A DNA stretch of 64,000 nucleotides from Streptomyces sp. NBC_01463. GTDB lineage: Bacteria > Actinomycetota > Actinomycetes > Streptomycetales > Streptomycetaceae. The DNA lies in NCBI GenBank assembly GCA_036227345.1, contig CP109468.1, positions 5,208,001 through 5,272,000 on the forward strand, in the 5' to 3' direction. Position 1 is the first letter of the stretch; each line of letters begins with the position of its first letter. The notes beneath the pieces were generated by a model, which was not told the origin of the DNA, ran no database searches, and saw only the letters and a list, made by a program, of their open reading frames with translations. This document shows, in pieces, positions 31,743-40,667 of the stretch. The translations under genes were made by a program, and so were the position numbers.

Positions 31743-34493
31743 ATGCCCGCCAACACAACCGCCTCTTCCGGCTCCACCGGTACCGCCGGTGGCGGGTCGC
31801 GCAAGAAGAAGGGGCGACGCGCCCGCCTGATCGTGATCGTCCTGGTGCTGGCGCTTGTCGCGGGTATCGGTTACGGAACGTACTGGTCCGTATCCACTGT
31901 GCGCGCCTCGTACCCCCAGACCAGCGGCACCGCCCAGCTCGCCGGCCTCGACAGCAATGTCGACGTGAAGCGCGACAGCTACGGGATTCCGCAGATCTAC
32001 GCCGACACCGACGCCGACCTGTTCCGTGCCCAGGGCTTCGTCCAGGCGCAGGACCGCTTCTGGGAGATGGACGTCCGCCGTCACATGACGGCGGGACGGC
32101 TCTCCGAGATGTTCGGCTCCGGCCAGGTCGAGACCGACTCCTTCCTGCGCACGCTGGGCTGGCGCAAGGTCGCGCAGGAGGAGTACGACAACGTCCTGTC
32201 GGACGAGACCAAGAAGAACCTGCAGTCCTACGCGGACGGGGTGAACGCCTACCTCAAGGGACGCGACGGCAAGGACATCTCCGTCGAGTACGCGGCCCTC
32301 GGCTTCACCAACGACTACAAGCCGACGAAGTGGACCCCGGTCGACTCCGTCGCCTGGCTGAAGGCCATGGCCTGGGACCTGCGCGGCAACATGCAGGACG
32401 AGATCGACCGCTCGCTGATGACCAGCCGGCTCGACGGCAAGCAGATCCAGGACCTGTACCCGCCGTACCCGTACGAGAAGCACAAGCCGATCGTCGGCGA
32501 GGGTGCGATCTCCCCGGCCACCGGGAAGTTCGACCCCGAGGCGACGCCGTCCGACAGTGTCGGCTCGTCGACCGCCCAGGGCGCCACCGAGGGCCTCACC
32601 TCCCAGCTCGGCGCGCTCTCCGACACCCTGGACGAGATCCCCGCGCTGCTCGGCCCCAACGGCACCGGCATCGGGTCGAACTCCTGGGTCGTCTCCGGGA
32701 AGTACACGACCACCGGCAAGCCGCTGCTCGCCAACGACCCGCACCTGGCGCCGCAGCTGCCCTCGCTCTGGTACCAGATGGGGCTGCACTGCCGCAGCGT
32801 CTCCGCCACCTGCAAGTACGACACCGCCGGCTACACCTTCTCCGGCATGCCGGGCGTGATCATCGGCCACAACCAGAACATCGCCTGGGGCTTCACCAAC
32901 CTGGGCGCCGACGTCACCGACCTCTTCCTGGAGAAGGTCTCGGGCGACGGCTACCTGTACGACGGCAGGACCAGGCCCTTCACCACCCGCGAGGAGACCA
33001 TCAAGGTCGCGGGCGGCAGGGACCGGCACATCACCGTCCGCGAGACCAACAACGGACCGCTGGTCTCCGACCGCAGCAGCGAGCTGGAGAAGGTCGGCCA
33101 GAAGGCACCCGTGACCAATGCCGCCCCCGACCGGGCGGACGGCTACGGGGTGGCGCTGAAGTGGACCGCGCTGGAGCCGGGTCACTCCATGGACGCCGTC
33201 TTCGAGCTCAACCGGGCCAAGGACTTCACCACCTTCCGGGCGGCGGCCGAGCACTTCGAGGTTCCCTCGCAGAACCTCATCTACGCCGACACCCAGGGAC
33301 ACATCGGCTACCAGGCGCCCGGCAAGATCCCGGTCCGCAAGTCCGGTGACGGCACGATGCCCAGCCCCGGCTGGTCCTCGTCGTACGGCTGGAAGAAGGA
33401 CCCGATCCCGTTCGACGAGCTGCCCTACGAGTACGACCCGAAGCGCGGCTACATCGTCACCGCCAACCAGGCCGTGATCGACGAGGACACGTACCGTCCC
33501 CTGCTCACCAAGGACTGGGGCTACGGCAGCCGCAGCCAGCGGATCAACGACCTCATCGAGTCGAAGACCAAGGGCGGCGGGAAGATCTCGACCGAAGACA
33601 TGCAGAAGATGCAGATGGACAACACCAGCGAGATCGCCGCGCTGCTGGTGCCCGAGCTGATGAAGATCAACATCTCGGACAAGGACGTCCGCCAGGCGCA
33701 GAAGCTGCTGGAGGGCTGGGACTACACCCAGGAGGCCGACTCGGCGGCCGCCGCGTACTTCAACGCGGTCTGGCGCAACATCCTCAAGCTGGCCTTCGGC
33801 GACAAGCTGCCCAAGGAGATGCGCGTCAAGGGCGAGTGCCTCAACGTGCCCCCGGCCAAGAGCTCGGGTCCGGTCGACGAGCAGGACAAGCTGGTACGCG
33901 AATGCGGTCAGCGCGACCCCGACTCGGCGCAGCCGGACGGCGGCGACCGCTGGTACCAGGTGGTCGCGAACCTCATGGACAAGCCGGACAGCGACTGGTG
34001 GAAGGCGCCGGCCAACCGCAAGGACAAGGCGACCGAGAACCGCGAGGAGCTCTTCGCCCGCGCCATGGAGGACGCCCGCTGGGAGCTGACGGCCAAGCTG
34101 GGCAAGGACATCACCAGCTGGAGCTGGGGCCGGCTGCACCAGCTGACCCTGAAGAACCAGACCCTCGGTACCGAAGGGCCCGGACTGCTCCAGCGGGCGC
34201 TCAACCGCGGCCCCTGGAACCTCGGCGGCGGCGAGGCCGCGGTGAACGCCACCGGCTGGAACGCGGCGGGCGGCTACGAGGTCGTCTGGGTCCCGTCGAT
34301 GCGGATGGTCGTCAACGTGGGGGACTGGGACAAGTCCCGCTGGATCAACCTCACCGGCGCCTCCGGGCACGCGTTCAGCGCGCACTACACCGATCAGACC
34401 GACAAGTGGGTCAACGGCGAACTGCTCGACTGGTCCTTCGGGACGAACGCGGTCGCCGGGGCGACGACGGACACGCTGACGCTGAAGCCGTAG
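31743..34493 (+). CDS. Penicillin acylase family N-terminal-nucleophile hydrolase
   Basis: A 916-residue precursor. A basic segment (SRKKKGRRARL) and one hydrophobic helix (IVIVLVLALVAGIGYG) anchor or export it; the alpha-chain begins with VDVKRDSYGIPQIYADTDADLFRAQGFVQAQDRFWEMD. The self-cleavage site is Gly311-Ser312 in GIGSNSWVVSG, making Ser312 the N-terminal nucleophile of the beta-chain. Later motifs include DPHLAPQLPSLWYQMGLH, NIAWGFTNLGADVTDLFLE and TANQAVIDEDTYRPLL. Family members hydrolyse penicillin side chains, acyl-homoserine lactones or cyclic lipopeptides. Starts at ATG 31743 after GAAGGA. Substrate unknown; quorum-signal or lipopeptide acylase is plausible. Confidence 0.9.
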   Translation: MPANTTASSGSTGTAGGGSRKKKGRRARLIVIVLVLALVAGIGYGTYWSVSTVRASYPQTSGTAQLAGLDSNVDVKRDSYGIPQIYADTDADLFRAQGFVQAQDRFWEMDVRRHMTAGRLSEMFGSGQVETDSFLRTLGWRKVAQEEYDNVLSDETKKNLQSYADGVNAYLKGRDGKDISVEYAALGFTNDYKPTKWTPVDSVAWLKAMAWDLRGNMQDEIDRSLMTSRLDGKQIQDLYPPYPYEKHKPIVGEGAISPATGKFDPEATPSDSVGSSTAQGATEGLTSQLGALSDTLDEIPALLGPNGTGIGSNSWVVSGKYTTTGKPLLANDPHLAPQLPSLWYQMGLHCRSVSATCKYDTAGYTFSGMPGVIIGHNQNIAWGFTNLGADVTDLFLEKVSGDGYLYDGRTRPFTTREETIKVAGGRDRHITVRETNNGPLVSDRSSELEKVGQKAPVTNAAPDRADGYGVALKWTALEPGHSMDAVFELNRAKDFTTFRAAAEHFEVPSQNLIYADTQGHIGYQAPGKIPVRKSGDGTMPSPGWSSSYGWKKDPIPFDELPYEYDPKRGYIVTANQAVIDEDTYRPLLTKDWGYGSRSQRINDLIESKTKGGGKISTEDMQKMQMDNTSEIAALLVPELMKINISDKDVRQAQKLLEGWDYTQEADSAAAAYFNAVWRNILKLAFGDKLPKEMRVKGECLNVPPAKSSGPVDEQDKLVRECGQRDPDSAQPDGGDRWYQVVANLMDKPDSDWWKAPANRKDKATENREELFARAMEDARWELTAKLGKDITSWSWGRLHQLTLKNQTLGTEGPGLLQRALNRGPWNLGGGEAAVNATGWNAAGGYEVVWVPSMRMVVNVGDWDKSRWINLTGASGHAFSAHYTDQTDKWVNGELLDWSFGTNAVAGATTDTLTLKP

Positions 34494-34497
34494 GAAC

Positions 34498-34539
34498 GGC
34501 CCCGCGGGCCTTCAGTCGTCGCTGAAGCGCCGCGGGGCC
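34498..34539. terminator. Bidirectional terminator built from a duplicated gene end
   Basis: GGCCCCGCGG (34498-34507) pairs with CCGCGGGGCC (34530-34539), and CTTCAG (34510-34515) with CTGAAG (34522-34527) around a 6-nt loop. The inner part is a near-copy of the 3' end of the 5-FCL gene, repeated at about 34543-34570. Confidence 0.8.
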
Positions 34540-34545
34540 GGGCCT

Positions 34546-35130
34546 TCAGCCGTCACTGAAGCGCCGCGATCCGGCCGGTGTCACCACGGCGTCCACGGGG
34601 TGGTCGTGCGGTTCCTCCGGGACCCGCGCGGTCACCTCGTCGTCGTACAGCAGGACGATCAGCGCCGGGTGCGCCCCGGCCGCCGCCAGGCGCGCCAGCA
34701 CCCGGTCGTAGCTGCCGCCGCCGCGGCCGAGCCGCATCCCGCGCCCGTCCACCGCGAGGCCCGGCAGCAGCACCGCGTCCGCCTCCAGGACGGCGTCGGG
34801 GCCGAGCCGCTGACCGGCGGGCTCCAGCAGCCCACGGCCGGCCTTCTCCAGGCCCGCCGCGCCCTCGTACGGCGCCCAGTCCAGGTCGTTGTCCGCGAGG
34901 AGCACCGGCAGCAGGACGCGCACGCCCCGCGCGCGCAGCGCGTCCAGCAGGGCGCGTGTTCCCGGTTCGCTCCCCACGGACACGTACGCGGCGACGGTAC
35001 GGGCGCCGGCGAGCTCGGGCAGTTCGAGTGCGCGGCGGGCGAGAACCGCGGCGGCCCGTTCGACGTCCTTGCCGGTCAGGAGGCGTCGTGCGGCGAGCAG
35101 TTCACGCCGCAGCAGGGCCTTTGCGGACAT
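34546..35130 (-). CDS. 5-formyltetrahydrofolate cyclo-ligase
   Basis: A 194-residue enzyme that uses ATP to convert 5-formyl-THF to 5,10-methenyl-THF in folate recycling. The signature is ALLRRELLAARRLL at the N-terminus, VAAYVSVGSEPGTRALLDALRARGVRVLLPV, then DAVLLPGLAVDGRGMRLGRGGGSYDRVLARL, which holds the glycine-rich ATP site. The conserved PHDHPVDAVVTP near the C-terminus fits. I place the start at ATG 35130, although no clear ribosome site precedes it; an ATG at 35172 would add 14 residues. It is divergent from galU, as I recall for the mycobacterial locus. It converges on the penicillin-acylase gene. Confidence 0.9.
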   Translation of the reverse strand: MSAKALLRRELLAARRLLTGKDVERAAAVLARRALELPELAGARTVAAYVSVGSEPGTRALLDALRARGVRVLLPVLLADNDLDWAPYEGAAGLEKAGRGLLEPAGQRLGPDAVLEADAVLLPGLAVDGRGMRLGRGGGSYDRVLARLAAAGAHPALIVLLYDDEVTARVPEEPHDHPVDAVVTPAGSRRFSDG

Positions 35131-35236
35131 GTCGGTGTTCAACGGGCACCCACGGATCTCTCGTACTGGCATATTTGAGTACAAAGTTAACCGGAGGCTC
35201 ATCTTCCGCCCATGTGCGACCGTTAAGGTTCTGCGC

Positions 35237-36139
35237 ATGACTCAGTCGAACCCCAGGATCAGCAAGGCTGTCATCCCGGCGGCGGGGCTCGGTACCCGCT
35301 TCCTGCCGGCCACCAAAGCCACTCCCAAAGAGATGCTGCCTGTCGTCGACAAGCCTGCCATCCAGTACGTCGTCGAGGAGGCGGTCGCCGCAGGGCTCTC
35401 CGACGTACTGATGATCACCGGTCGCAACAAGCGTCCCCTGGAGGACCACTTCGACCGCAATTACGAGCTGGAGTCGGCGCTGACCCGCAAGGGTGACGCC
35501 GAACGGCTGCGCAGGGTGCAGGAGTCGAGCGACCTCGCCACCATGCACTACGTCCGCCAGGGCGACCCGCGGGGGCTCGGCCACGCGGTGCTGTGCGCGG
35601 CGCCGCACGTCGGTGACCAGCCGTTCGCGGTCCTCCTCGGGGACGACCTGATCGACCCGCGCGACCCGCTCCTGGCCCGCATGGTGGAGATCCAGGAGCG
35701 CGAGGGCGGCAGCGTCATCGCGCTCATGGAGGTCCCGCCCTCGCTGATCCACCAGTACGGCTGCGCGGCCGTCGAGCCGACCGCCGAGGGCGACGTGATG
35801 CGGATCACGGGCCTGGTCGAGAAGCCCGAAGCGGCCGAGGCGCCCAGCAATCTCGCCATCATCGGCCGCTACGTCCTGGACCCCGCGGTCTTCGGCATAC
35901 TGCGCATGACCGAGCCCGGCCGCGGCGGCGAGATCCAGCTGACCGACGCCCTCCAGCTCCTCGCCGCGGACGAGAAGATCGGCGGCCCGGTGCACGGCGT
36001 CGTCTTCAAGGGCCGCCGCTATGACACCGGTGACCGGAGCGATTACCTCCGTGCCATTGTCAGACTCGCGTGCGAACGTGAAGATCTGGGCCCGGAGTTC
36101 CGGACCTGGCTCCGCAGTTATGTCACCGAGGAGATGTAA
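35237..36139 (+). CDS. galU: UTP-glucose-1-phosphate uridylyltransferase
   Basis: A 300-residue nucleotidyltransferase making UDP-glucose for cell-wall polymers and trehalose. The N-terminal KAVIPAAGLGTRFLPATKATPKEMLPVVDKPAIQYVVEEA is the canonical GalU nucleotide-binding motif; VLLGDDLID and GLVEKPE follow. ATG 35237 has AAGG 8 nt upstream. It heads an operon with moeA, moaC, mog, a rimJ-like GNAT and possibly sepX, in the same order as recalled from Mycobacterium and Corynebacterium apart from the added molybdenum-cofactor genes. Confidence 0.93.
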   Translation: MTQSNPRISKAVIPAAGLGTRFLPATKATPKEMLPVVDKPAIQYVVEEAVAAGLSDVLMITGRNKRPLEDHFDRNYELESALTRKGDAERLRRVQESSDLATMHYVRQGDPRGLGHAVLCAAPHVGDQPFAVLLGDDLIDPRDPLLARMVEIQEREGGSVIALMEVPPSLIHQYGCAAVEPTAEGDVMRITGLVEKPEAAEAPSNLAIIGRYVLDPAVFGILRMTEPGRGGEIQLTDALQLLAADEKIGGPVHGVVFKGRRYDTGDRSDYLRAIVRLACEREDLGPEFRTWLRSYVTEEM

Positions 36140-36143
36140 GACC

Positions 36144-37454
36144 TTGAGCAGCACGATCTGGTCGGTGGACGAGCACCTGGAAGACATCCTCGCCGCGGTG
36201 AGGCCGCTCGAACCCATCGAGCTGCAACTGCCCGAGGCCCAGGGCTGCGTCCTGGTCGAGGACGTCGTGGTGGAGATCGCCCTGCCGCCCTTCGACAACA
36301 GCTCGATGGACGGTTACGCGGTCCGCGTCGCCGATGTCGAGGGCGCCACCGAGGAGTTCCCCGCGGTCCTCACCGTCATCGGGGACGTCGCGGCGGGCGC
36401 CGCAGGCCTGCTCGGCGACCAGCGGGTGGGACCGGGCGAGGCCGCCCGCATCATGACGGGCGCCCCGCTGCCGGCGGGCGCCGAGGCCGTGGTCCCGGTC
36501 GAGTGGACCGACGGCGGTACGGGCGAGGGCCCGGCCGCCACGATGCGCGCCCACAGCGACGCGCCCGAGGGCGCGGCGGGCGAGGTCCGCGTCCACCGCC
36601 CGGCAAAGGCCCGGGCCCATGTCCGGGACCGCGGCAGCGACGTCCGGCCGGGCGATCTGGCCCTGCGCGCGGGCTCGGTGATCGGACCGCCGCAGATCGG
36701 CCTGCTCGCCGCGATCGGCCGTTCCACGGTGAAGGTGCGGCCCCGGCCGCGCGTCGTCGTCATCTCCACCGGCAGCGAACTGGTCCAGCCCGGCGAGGAG
36801 CTGACCGGCGGCCAGATCTACGACTCGAACAGCTTCGCGCTGACGGCCGCCGCCCGCGACGCCGGAGCGATCGCCTACCGGGTGGGAGCCGTAGCCGACG
36901 ACGCCGAGACGCTGCGCGCCGCGATCGAGGACCAGCTGATCCGCGCCGACATCGTCGTCACCACCGGGGGCGTCAGCGTGGGCGCGTACGACGTGGTCAA
37001 GGAGGCGCTGTCCTCCGTGGGCGACGAGGACGAGCCGGGCAGCGGCATCGACTTCCGCAAGCTCGCCATGCAGCCGGGCAAGCCGCAGGGCTTCGGCTCC
37101 ATCGGCCCGGACCACACCCCGCTGCTGGCACTGCCCGGCAACCCGGTCTCCAGCTACGTCTCCTTCGAACTGTTCGTACGGCCCGCGATCCGCACCCTGA
37201 TGGGGCTGCCGGACGTGAACCGCCCGAGCACCCGGGCCACTCTGGTGACCGACAAGACGCTGTCCTCGCCCGAAGGACGGCGGCAGTTCCTGCGCGGGGC
37301 GTACGACGCGGAGGCCGGCACCGTCACCCCCGTCGGAGGCTCGGGATCGCATCTGATCGCCGCTCTGGCCCAGGCGGACGCGCTGATCGTGCTGCCCGAG
37401 GACGTCACTTCGGCGGAGCCCGGCGCGGACACCGAGGTGATCCTGCTCCGCTGA
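36144..37454 (+). CDS. moeA: MoeA-family molybdopterin molybdotransferase, possible Glp divisome protein
   Basis: A 436-residue MoeA-type protein that inserts molybdate into adenylated molybdopterin. Domains in order: SVDEHLEDILAAVRPL, PPFDNSSMDGYAVRVADV, domain II, GDVAAGAAGL, RIMTGAPLPAGAEAVVPVEW, the MoaB-like domain III (VVISTGSELVQPGEELTGGQIYDSN ... VTTGGVSVGAYDVVKEAL) and PGKPQGFG / LPGNPVSSYVSFELF. The best start is TTG 36144, only 5 nt after the galU stop, with GAGGAG 9 nt upstream. In Corynebacterium the homologue beside galU, rimJ and glpR (Glp) is a cell-division protein. The same linkage to sepX/glpR here makes a dual or divisome role plausible, though moaC and mog in the operon argue for cofactor synthesis. 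Confidence 0.9.
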   Translation: MSSTIWSVDEHLEDILAAVRPLEPIELQLPEAQGCVLVEDVVVEIALPPFDNSSMDGYAVRVADVEGATEEFPAVLTVIGDVAAGAAGLLGDQRVGPGEAARIMTGAPLPAGAEAVVPVEWTDGGTGEGPAATMRAHSDAPEGAAGEVRVHRPAKARAHVRDRGSDVRPGDLALRAGSVIGPPQIGLLAAIGRSTVKVRPRPRVVVISTGSELVQPGEELTGGQIYDSNSFALTAAARDAGAIAYRVGAVADDAETLRAAIEDQLIRADIVVTTGGVSVGAYDVVKEALSSVGDEDEPGSGIDFRKLAMQPGKPQGFGSIGPDHTPLLALPGNPVSSYVSFELFVRPAIRTLMGLPDVNRPSTRATLVTDKTLSSPEGRRQFLRGAYDAEAGTVTPVGGSGSHLIAALAQADALIVLPEDVTSAEPGADTEVILLR

Positions 37455-37576
37455 CCGGTGCCCGGTGGCGGTACGGTGTCTGCCGCTGTGCCTTCCGGGG
37501 GACACCCCCCGGACCCCGGGCCTGCACCCCGGTGCAGCCCAGGGGCAACCGGCGCCCTACCGCTAGGCGGAGTTAG

Positions 37577-38077
37577 TTGAGTACGCAGAACAGGCTGACG
37601 CACATCGACGAGGCGGGCGCCGCCCGCATGGTCGACGTCTCCGCGAAGGACGTCACCGCGCGCGTCGCCCGCGCCAGTGGCCGGGTCCTCGTCTCGCCGC
37701 GTGTCATCGAGCTGCTCCGGGGCGAAGGGGTCCCCAAGGGGGACGCCCTCGCCACCGCGCGCATCGCCGGGATCATGGGGGCCAAGCGCACCCCGGACCT
37801 GATCCCGCTCTGCCACCCCCTCGCCGTCTCCGGTGTCACGGTCGACCTCGCGGTGGCCGACGACGCGGTGGAGATCACGGCCACCGTGAAGACCACGGAC
37901 CGCACGGGCGTGGAGATGGAGGCACTGACCGCGGTGTCGGTCGCCGCGCTCACCGTCATCGACATGATCAAGGCGGTCGACAAGGCCGCGGTCATCACGG
38001 ACGTCCGGGTCGAGGCGAAGTCGGGCGGCAAGTCCGGCGACTACCGGCGCAACGCGCCCGGCGGAGCGCACGCGTGA
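37577..38077 (+). CDS. moaC: Cyclic pyranopterin monophosphate synthase MoaC
   Basis: A 166-residue enzyme of the first molybdenum-cofactor steps. Motifs: LTHIDEAGAARMVDVSAKDVT at the N-terminus, LIPLCHPLAVSGVTVDL (with the catalytic KRTPDLIPLCHP region), TGVEMEALTAVSVAALTVIDMIKAVDK and the active-site Lys of KSGGKSGDYRR. Start TTG 37577 with GGCGGAG upstream. A 120-bp gap separates it from moeA, and its stop overlaps the GTG of mog by 4 nt. MoaA is not in the window. Confidence 0.93.
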   Translation: MSTQNRLTHIDEAGAARMVDVSAKDVTARVARASGRVLVSPRVIELLRGEGVPKGDALATARIAGIMGAKRTPDLIPLCHPLAVSGVTVDLAVADDAVEITATVKTTDRTGVEMEALTAVSVAALTVIDMIKAVDKAAVITDVRVEAKSGGKSGDYRRNAPGGAHA

Positions 38078-38589
38078 GCGCCCCGGAGCCTTCCGCCGGC
38101 TACCGCGCGCTCGTGGTGACGGCCTCGAACCGGGCCGCCGCCGGGGTCTACGCCGACAAGGGCGGCCCCCTGATCGCCGAGGCGCTGACCGGTCTCGGCT
38201 TCACCGTCGAAGGACCGCGGGTCGTGCCCGACGGCGAGCCGGTCCAGCGGGCGCTGCGGGACGGGGTGGCCGCCGCGTACGACGTCATCGTGACCACCGG
38301 CGGCACCGGCATCTCGCCCACCGACGAGACCCCCGAGGCCACCGTCAACGTCCTGGACTACGAGATCCCCGGCATCCCCGAGGCGATCCGTGCCGAGGGC
38401 CGGGACAAGGTCCCCACGGCCGCGCTCTCGCGCGGTGTGGCCGGTGTGGCCGCACGTACGCTCATCGTCAACCTGCCGGGCTCCACCGGCGGGGTGCGCG
38501 ACGGGCTCGCCGTCCTGAGCCGTCTCCTGGTGCACGCCGTCGACCAGCTCCGCGGCGGCGATCACCCCCGACCCGGGAGCCCGAGCTGA
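38074..38589 (+). CDS. mog: MogA/MoaB-family molybdopterin adenylyltransferase
   Basis: A 171-residue protein that adenylates molybdopterin before metal insertion by MoeA. The fold marks are ALVVTASNRAAAGVYADKGGPLI, VIVTTGGTGISPTDETPEATVNVL (the nucleotide-binding TTGGTG with the acidic D-E pair), and IVNLPGSTGGVRDGLAVL. The GTG overlaps the moaC stop. Whether it acts as MogA or the related MoaB cannot be told by eye, but with moeA and moaC in the same operon a cofactor role is clear. Confidence 0.9.
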   Translation: MSAPEPSAGYRALVVTASNRAAAGVYADKGGPLIAEALTGLGFTVEGPRVVPDGEPVQRALRDGVAAAYDVIVTTGGTGISPTDETPEATVNVLDYEIPGIPEAIRAEGRDKVPTAALSRGVAGVAARTLIVNLPGSTGGVRDGLAVLSRLLVHAVDQLRGGDHPRPGSPS

Positions 38590-39221
38590 ACGTCCCGACC
38601 TGGCCGGTGATCCTGGTGGAAGGCGATGTCGCCCTCCGGCCGATAAAAGTGCGCGACCAGCGCATGTGGCGCGAGGTCAACCGGCGCAACCGCGACTGGC
38701 TGCGCCCCTGGGAGGCGACCGTGCCACCGCCCGCCCCGGGCGGTCCGGTGGCCCAGCGCCCCACCTACCGCCAGATGGTCCGTCATCTGCGCGCCGAGGC
38801 CGGTGCGGGCCGGATGCTGCCGTTCGCCATCGAGTACGAGGGCCGGCTGGTGGGTCAGCTGACCGTCGCCGGGATCACCTGGGGCTCGATGTGTTCGGGC
38901 CATGTCGGCTACTGGGTGGATCAGGAGGTGGCGGGCCGCGGCGTGATGCCGACCGCGGTCGCCCTTGCCGTCGACCATTGTTTCCGCACGGTCGGACTGC
39001 ACCGTATCGAGGTGTGCATTCGGCCGGAGAACGGGCCCAGCCGCCGCGTCGTCGAGAAACTCGGATTCCGCGAGGAAGGGATCCGGCCCCGCTATCTGCA
39101 CATCGACGGAGCCTGGCGGGACCACCTCATCTACGCGCTCACCGCGGAGGAGGTGCCCGACGGGCTGCTCCGGAGGTGGCGACGGACGCGGCCGGAACGT
39201 CCGGAACACCGCGCGAAATGA
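38586..39221 (+). CDS. RimJ-type GNAT N-acetyltransferase with probable CTG start
   Basis: A 211-residue acetyltransferase. It carries VALRPIKVRDQRMWREVNRRNRDWLRPWEAT (RimJ/RimL N-terminus), AIEYEGRLVGQLTVAGITWGSM, GYWVDQEVAGRGVMPTAVALAVDHCF (acetyl-CoA loop) and IRPENGPSRRVVEKLGFREEG. GTG 38607 has no ribosome site, but CTG 38586 has GGGAG 6 nt upstream, overlaps the mog TGA (CTGA), and adds NVPTWP, a stretch I recall at the N-terminus of Streptomyces homologues. It corresponds in position to rimJ of the mycobacterial and corynebacterial glp operon. The protein target is unknown. Confidence 0.85.
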   Translation: MNVPTWPVILVEGDVALRPIKVRDQRMWREVNRRNRDWLRPWEATVPPPAPGGPVAQRPTYRQMVRHLRAEAGAGRMLPFAIEYEGRLVGQLTVAGITWGSMCSGHVGYWVDQEVAGRGVMPTAVALAVDHCFRTVGLHRIEVCIRPENGPSRRVVEKLGFREEGIRPRYLHIDGAWRDHLIYALTAEEVPDGLLRRWRRTRPERPEHRAK

Positions 39222-39384
39222 AATGTGTGTTCGAAATTGATCGGCTCGTGACTGCTAAGGAACCTGCAAACGTCGAGTGTTGATCCGAACAATCACAAAA
39301 AAAGTCCGTGATATCAGCCGGATCGTGCGACACACCGCGCCAATTGGCGGATGCCTCCGCGCAAACCCCTCTACGGTGTGAGAT

Positions 39385-40569
39385 GTGAGCAGCAGCGGCC
39401 TCATCTACGCAGTCATCGTCGGGGCCTGGGCCGCCTACTTGGTACCGATGTGGCTCCGCAGGCAGGACGAGCTCAACGAAGCCCGTCCGACGGAACGCTT
39501 CAGCACCGCCATCCGGCTGCTTTCCGGACGGGCGGCGATGGAGCGCCGGTACGCCAAGGGGCTGCGGGAGCGCACCGAAGAGGAGGCGGCGCCCGACGCC
39601 GACCCGGACGCAGTCACGGACCGAATGGATTCCGTCGACGTCCGGGGCTTTTCCGCGCCCCCGGCGCACACCGAGGCCCGGGTGCACGACCCGGCCCGTG
39701 CGCCGGAGCGCGCCACCCCGGAGCGTCAGGCGCAGCAGCGCCCGGCCCGTGAGCAGTCGGTACCGGCCCCCTCCGACCCGTCCCCTTCCGACTCCGCCCC
39801 CGCTTCCGCCCGGCGTCCGCGCCCCGGCGGAATCGACGCGGAACGCGCCCGGCGTGCGCAGCGCCTCCAGGTTCTCGCGCGCCGCCGGCGCACCACCGTG
39901 GTCCTCTTCTTCGCCTTCACGCTCGGCGCGGTCGTCGCGGCGGTCGGCGGCCTCCACTTCCTCTGGGCACCCGCGGTCCCCGCGGTGCTGCTGAGCACGT
40001 ACATCGTGCATCTGCGCGCCCAGGAGCGGCGCAGGTTCGCCTTCACCATGGACCGCCGCCGGGCGGAGGTCGCGGCGCAGCGGCTCCGCGAGAACCGCCC
40101 GCGCCGCCACCAGCCCGCCACGACTGCCCCCGCCGAGTCCGACGAGGACCCCGAGGCCCGCCACCCGGTCCCCGAGCCCACGCCCGCCGTCTCCCCGCAG
40201 GAGGCCGGCCGCCGCGCCCTGGTCGAGCAGACGGACCACGCGGAATGGGTCGACCAGCAGCGCGAGCGAGGCCGGGTCCAGGGCGACAGCTGGGAACCCG
40301 TCCCGGTCCCGCTGCCGACGTACGTCACCGCCCCGGTCGCCCCGCGCGCCACGGGCGGCATCGAGGTCGGCAACCCGGAGACCTGGAGCGCGGCCCGCTC
40401 CAGCACCGCCGAGCCCACCCAGCCGGCCGCCCCGCAGACGGCGGCCGCCCCGGTGGACCCGGCGCCACGCCAGCGCTCGGCCCAGTCCCGCCGCTCCCGC
40501 GACCGGGGCCGGACCCCGCTCTTCGACCAGTACGAGGACGGCGACCGCCCGCGCGCCGCCAACGAGTGA
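39385..40569 (+). CDS. sepX: Divisome membrane protein SepX/GlpR
   Basis: A 394-residue membrane protein. An N-terminal helix (SSSGLIYAVIVGAWAAYLVPMWLRRQDEL) is followed by a cytoplasmic Pro/Ala/Glu-rich linker, then two helices (TTVVLFFAFTLGAVVAAVGGLHFLWAPAVPAVLLSTYIV) and a basic/Pro-rich C-terminus ending in RTPLFDQYEDGDRP. This matches the actinobacterial SepX/GlpR family: in S. venezuelae SepX stabilises FtsZ rings with SepH/DynB (recalled), and in Corynebacterium GlpR is the membrane receptor for the MoeA-like Glp. GTG 39385 lacks a strong ribosome site and has TACGGT at 39372-39377, so a leaderless message is possible. It lies 160 bp after the GNAT gene. Confidence 0.88.
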   Translation: MSSSGLIYAVIVGAWAAYLVPMWLRRQDELNEARPTERFSTAIRLLSGRAAMERRYAKGLRERTEEEAAPDADPDAVTDRMDSVDVRGFSAPPAHTEARVHDPARAPERATPERQAQQRPAREQSVPAPSDPSPSDSAPASARRPRPGGIDAERARRAQRLQVLARRRRTTVVLFFAFTLGAVVAAVGGLHFLWAPAVPAVLLSTYIVHLRAQERRRFAFTMDRRRAEVAAQRLRENRPRRHQPATTAPAESDEDPEARHPVPEPTPAVSPQEAGRRALVEQTDHAEWVDQQRERGRVQGDSWEPVPVPLPTYVTAPVAPRATGGIEVGNPETWSAARSSTAEPTQPAAPQTAAAPVDPAPRQRSAQSRRSRDRGRTPLFDQYEDGDRPRAANE

Positions 40570-40667
40570 GACACCCGCCCCGCACGCTGCGACACCGACT
40601 CGGCTGACCAGCGCGGAACGGATTTCCGACCACCCCGTTGAGGGTGCTAAAGTTTCACTCGTTGCAA

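Noticed and set aside
31692..34385. 897-codon open frame on the minus strand
   Set aside because: Antisense shadow of the penicillin-acylase gene; no domain resemblance and biased composition.
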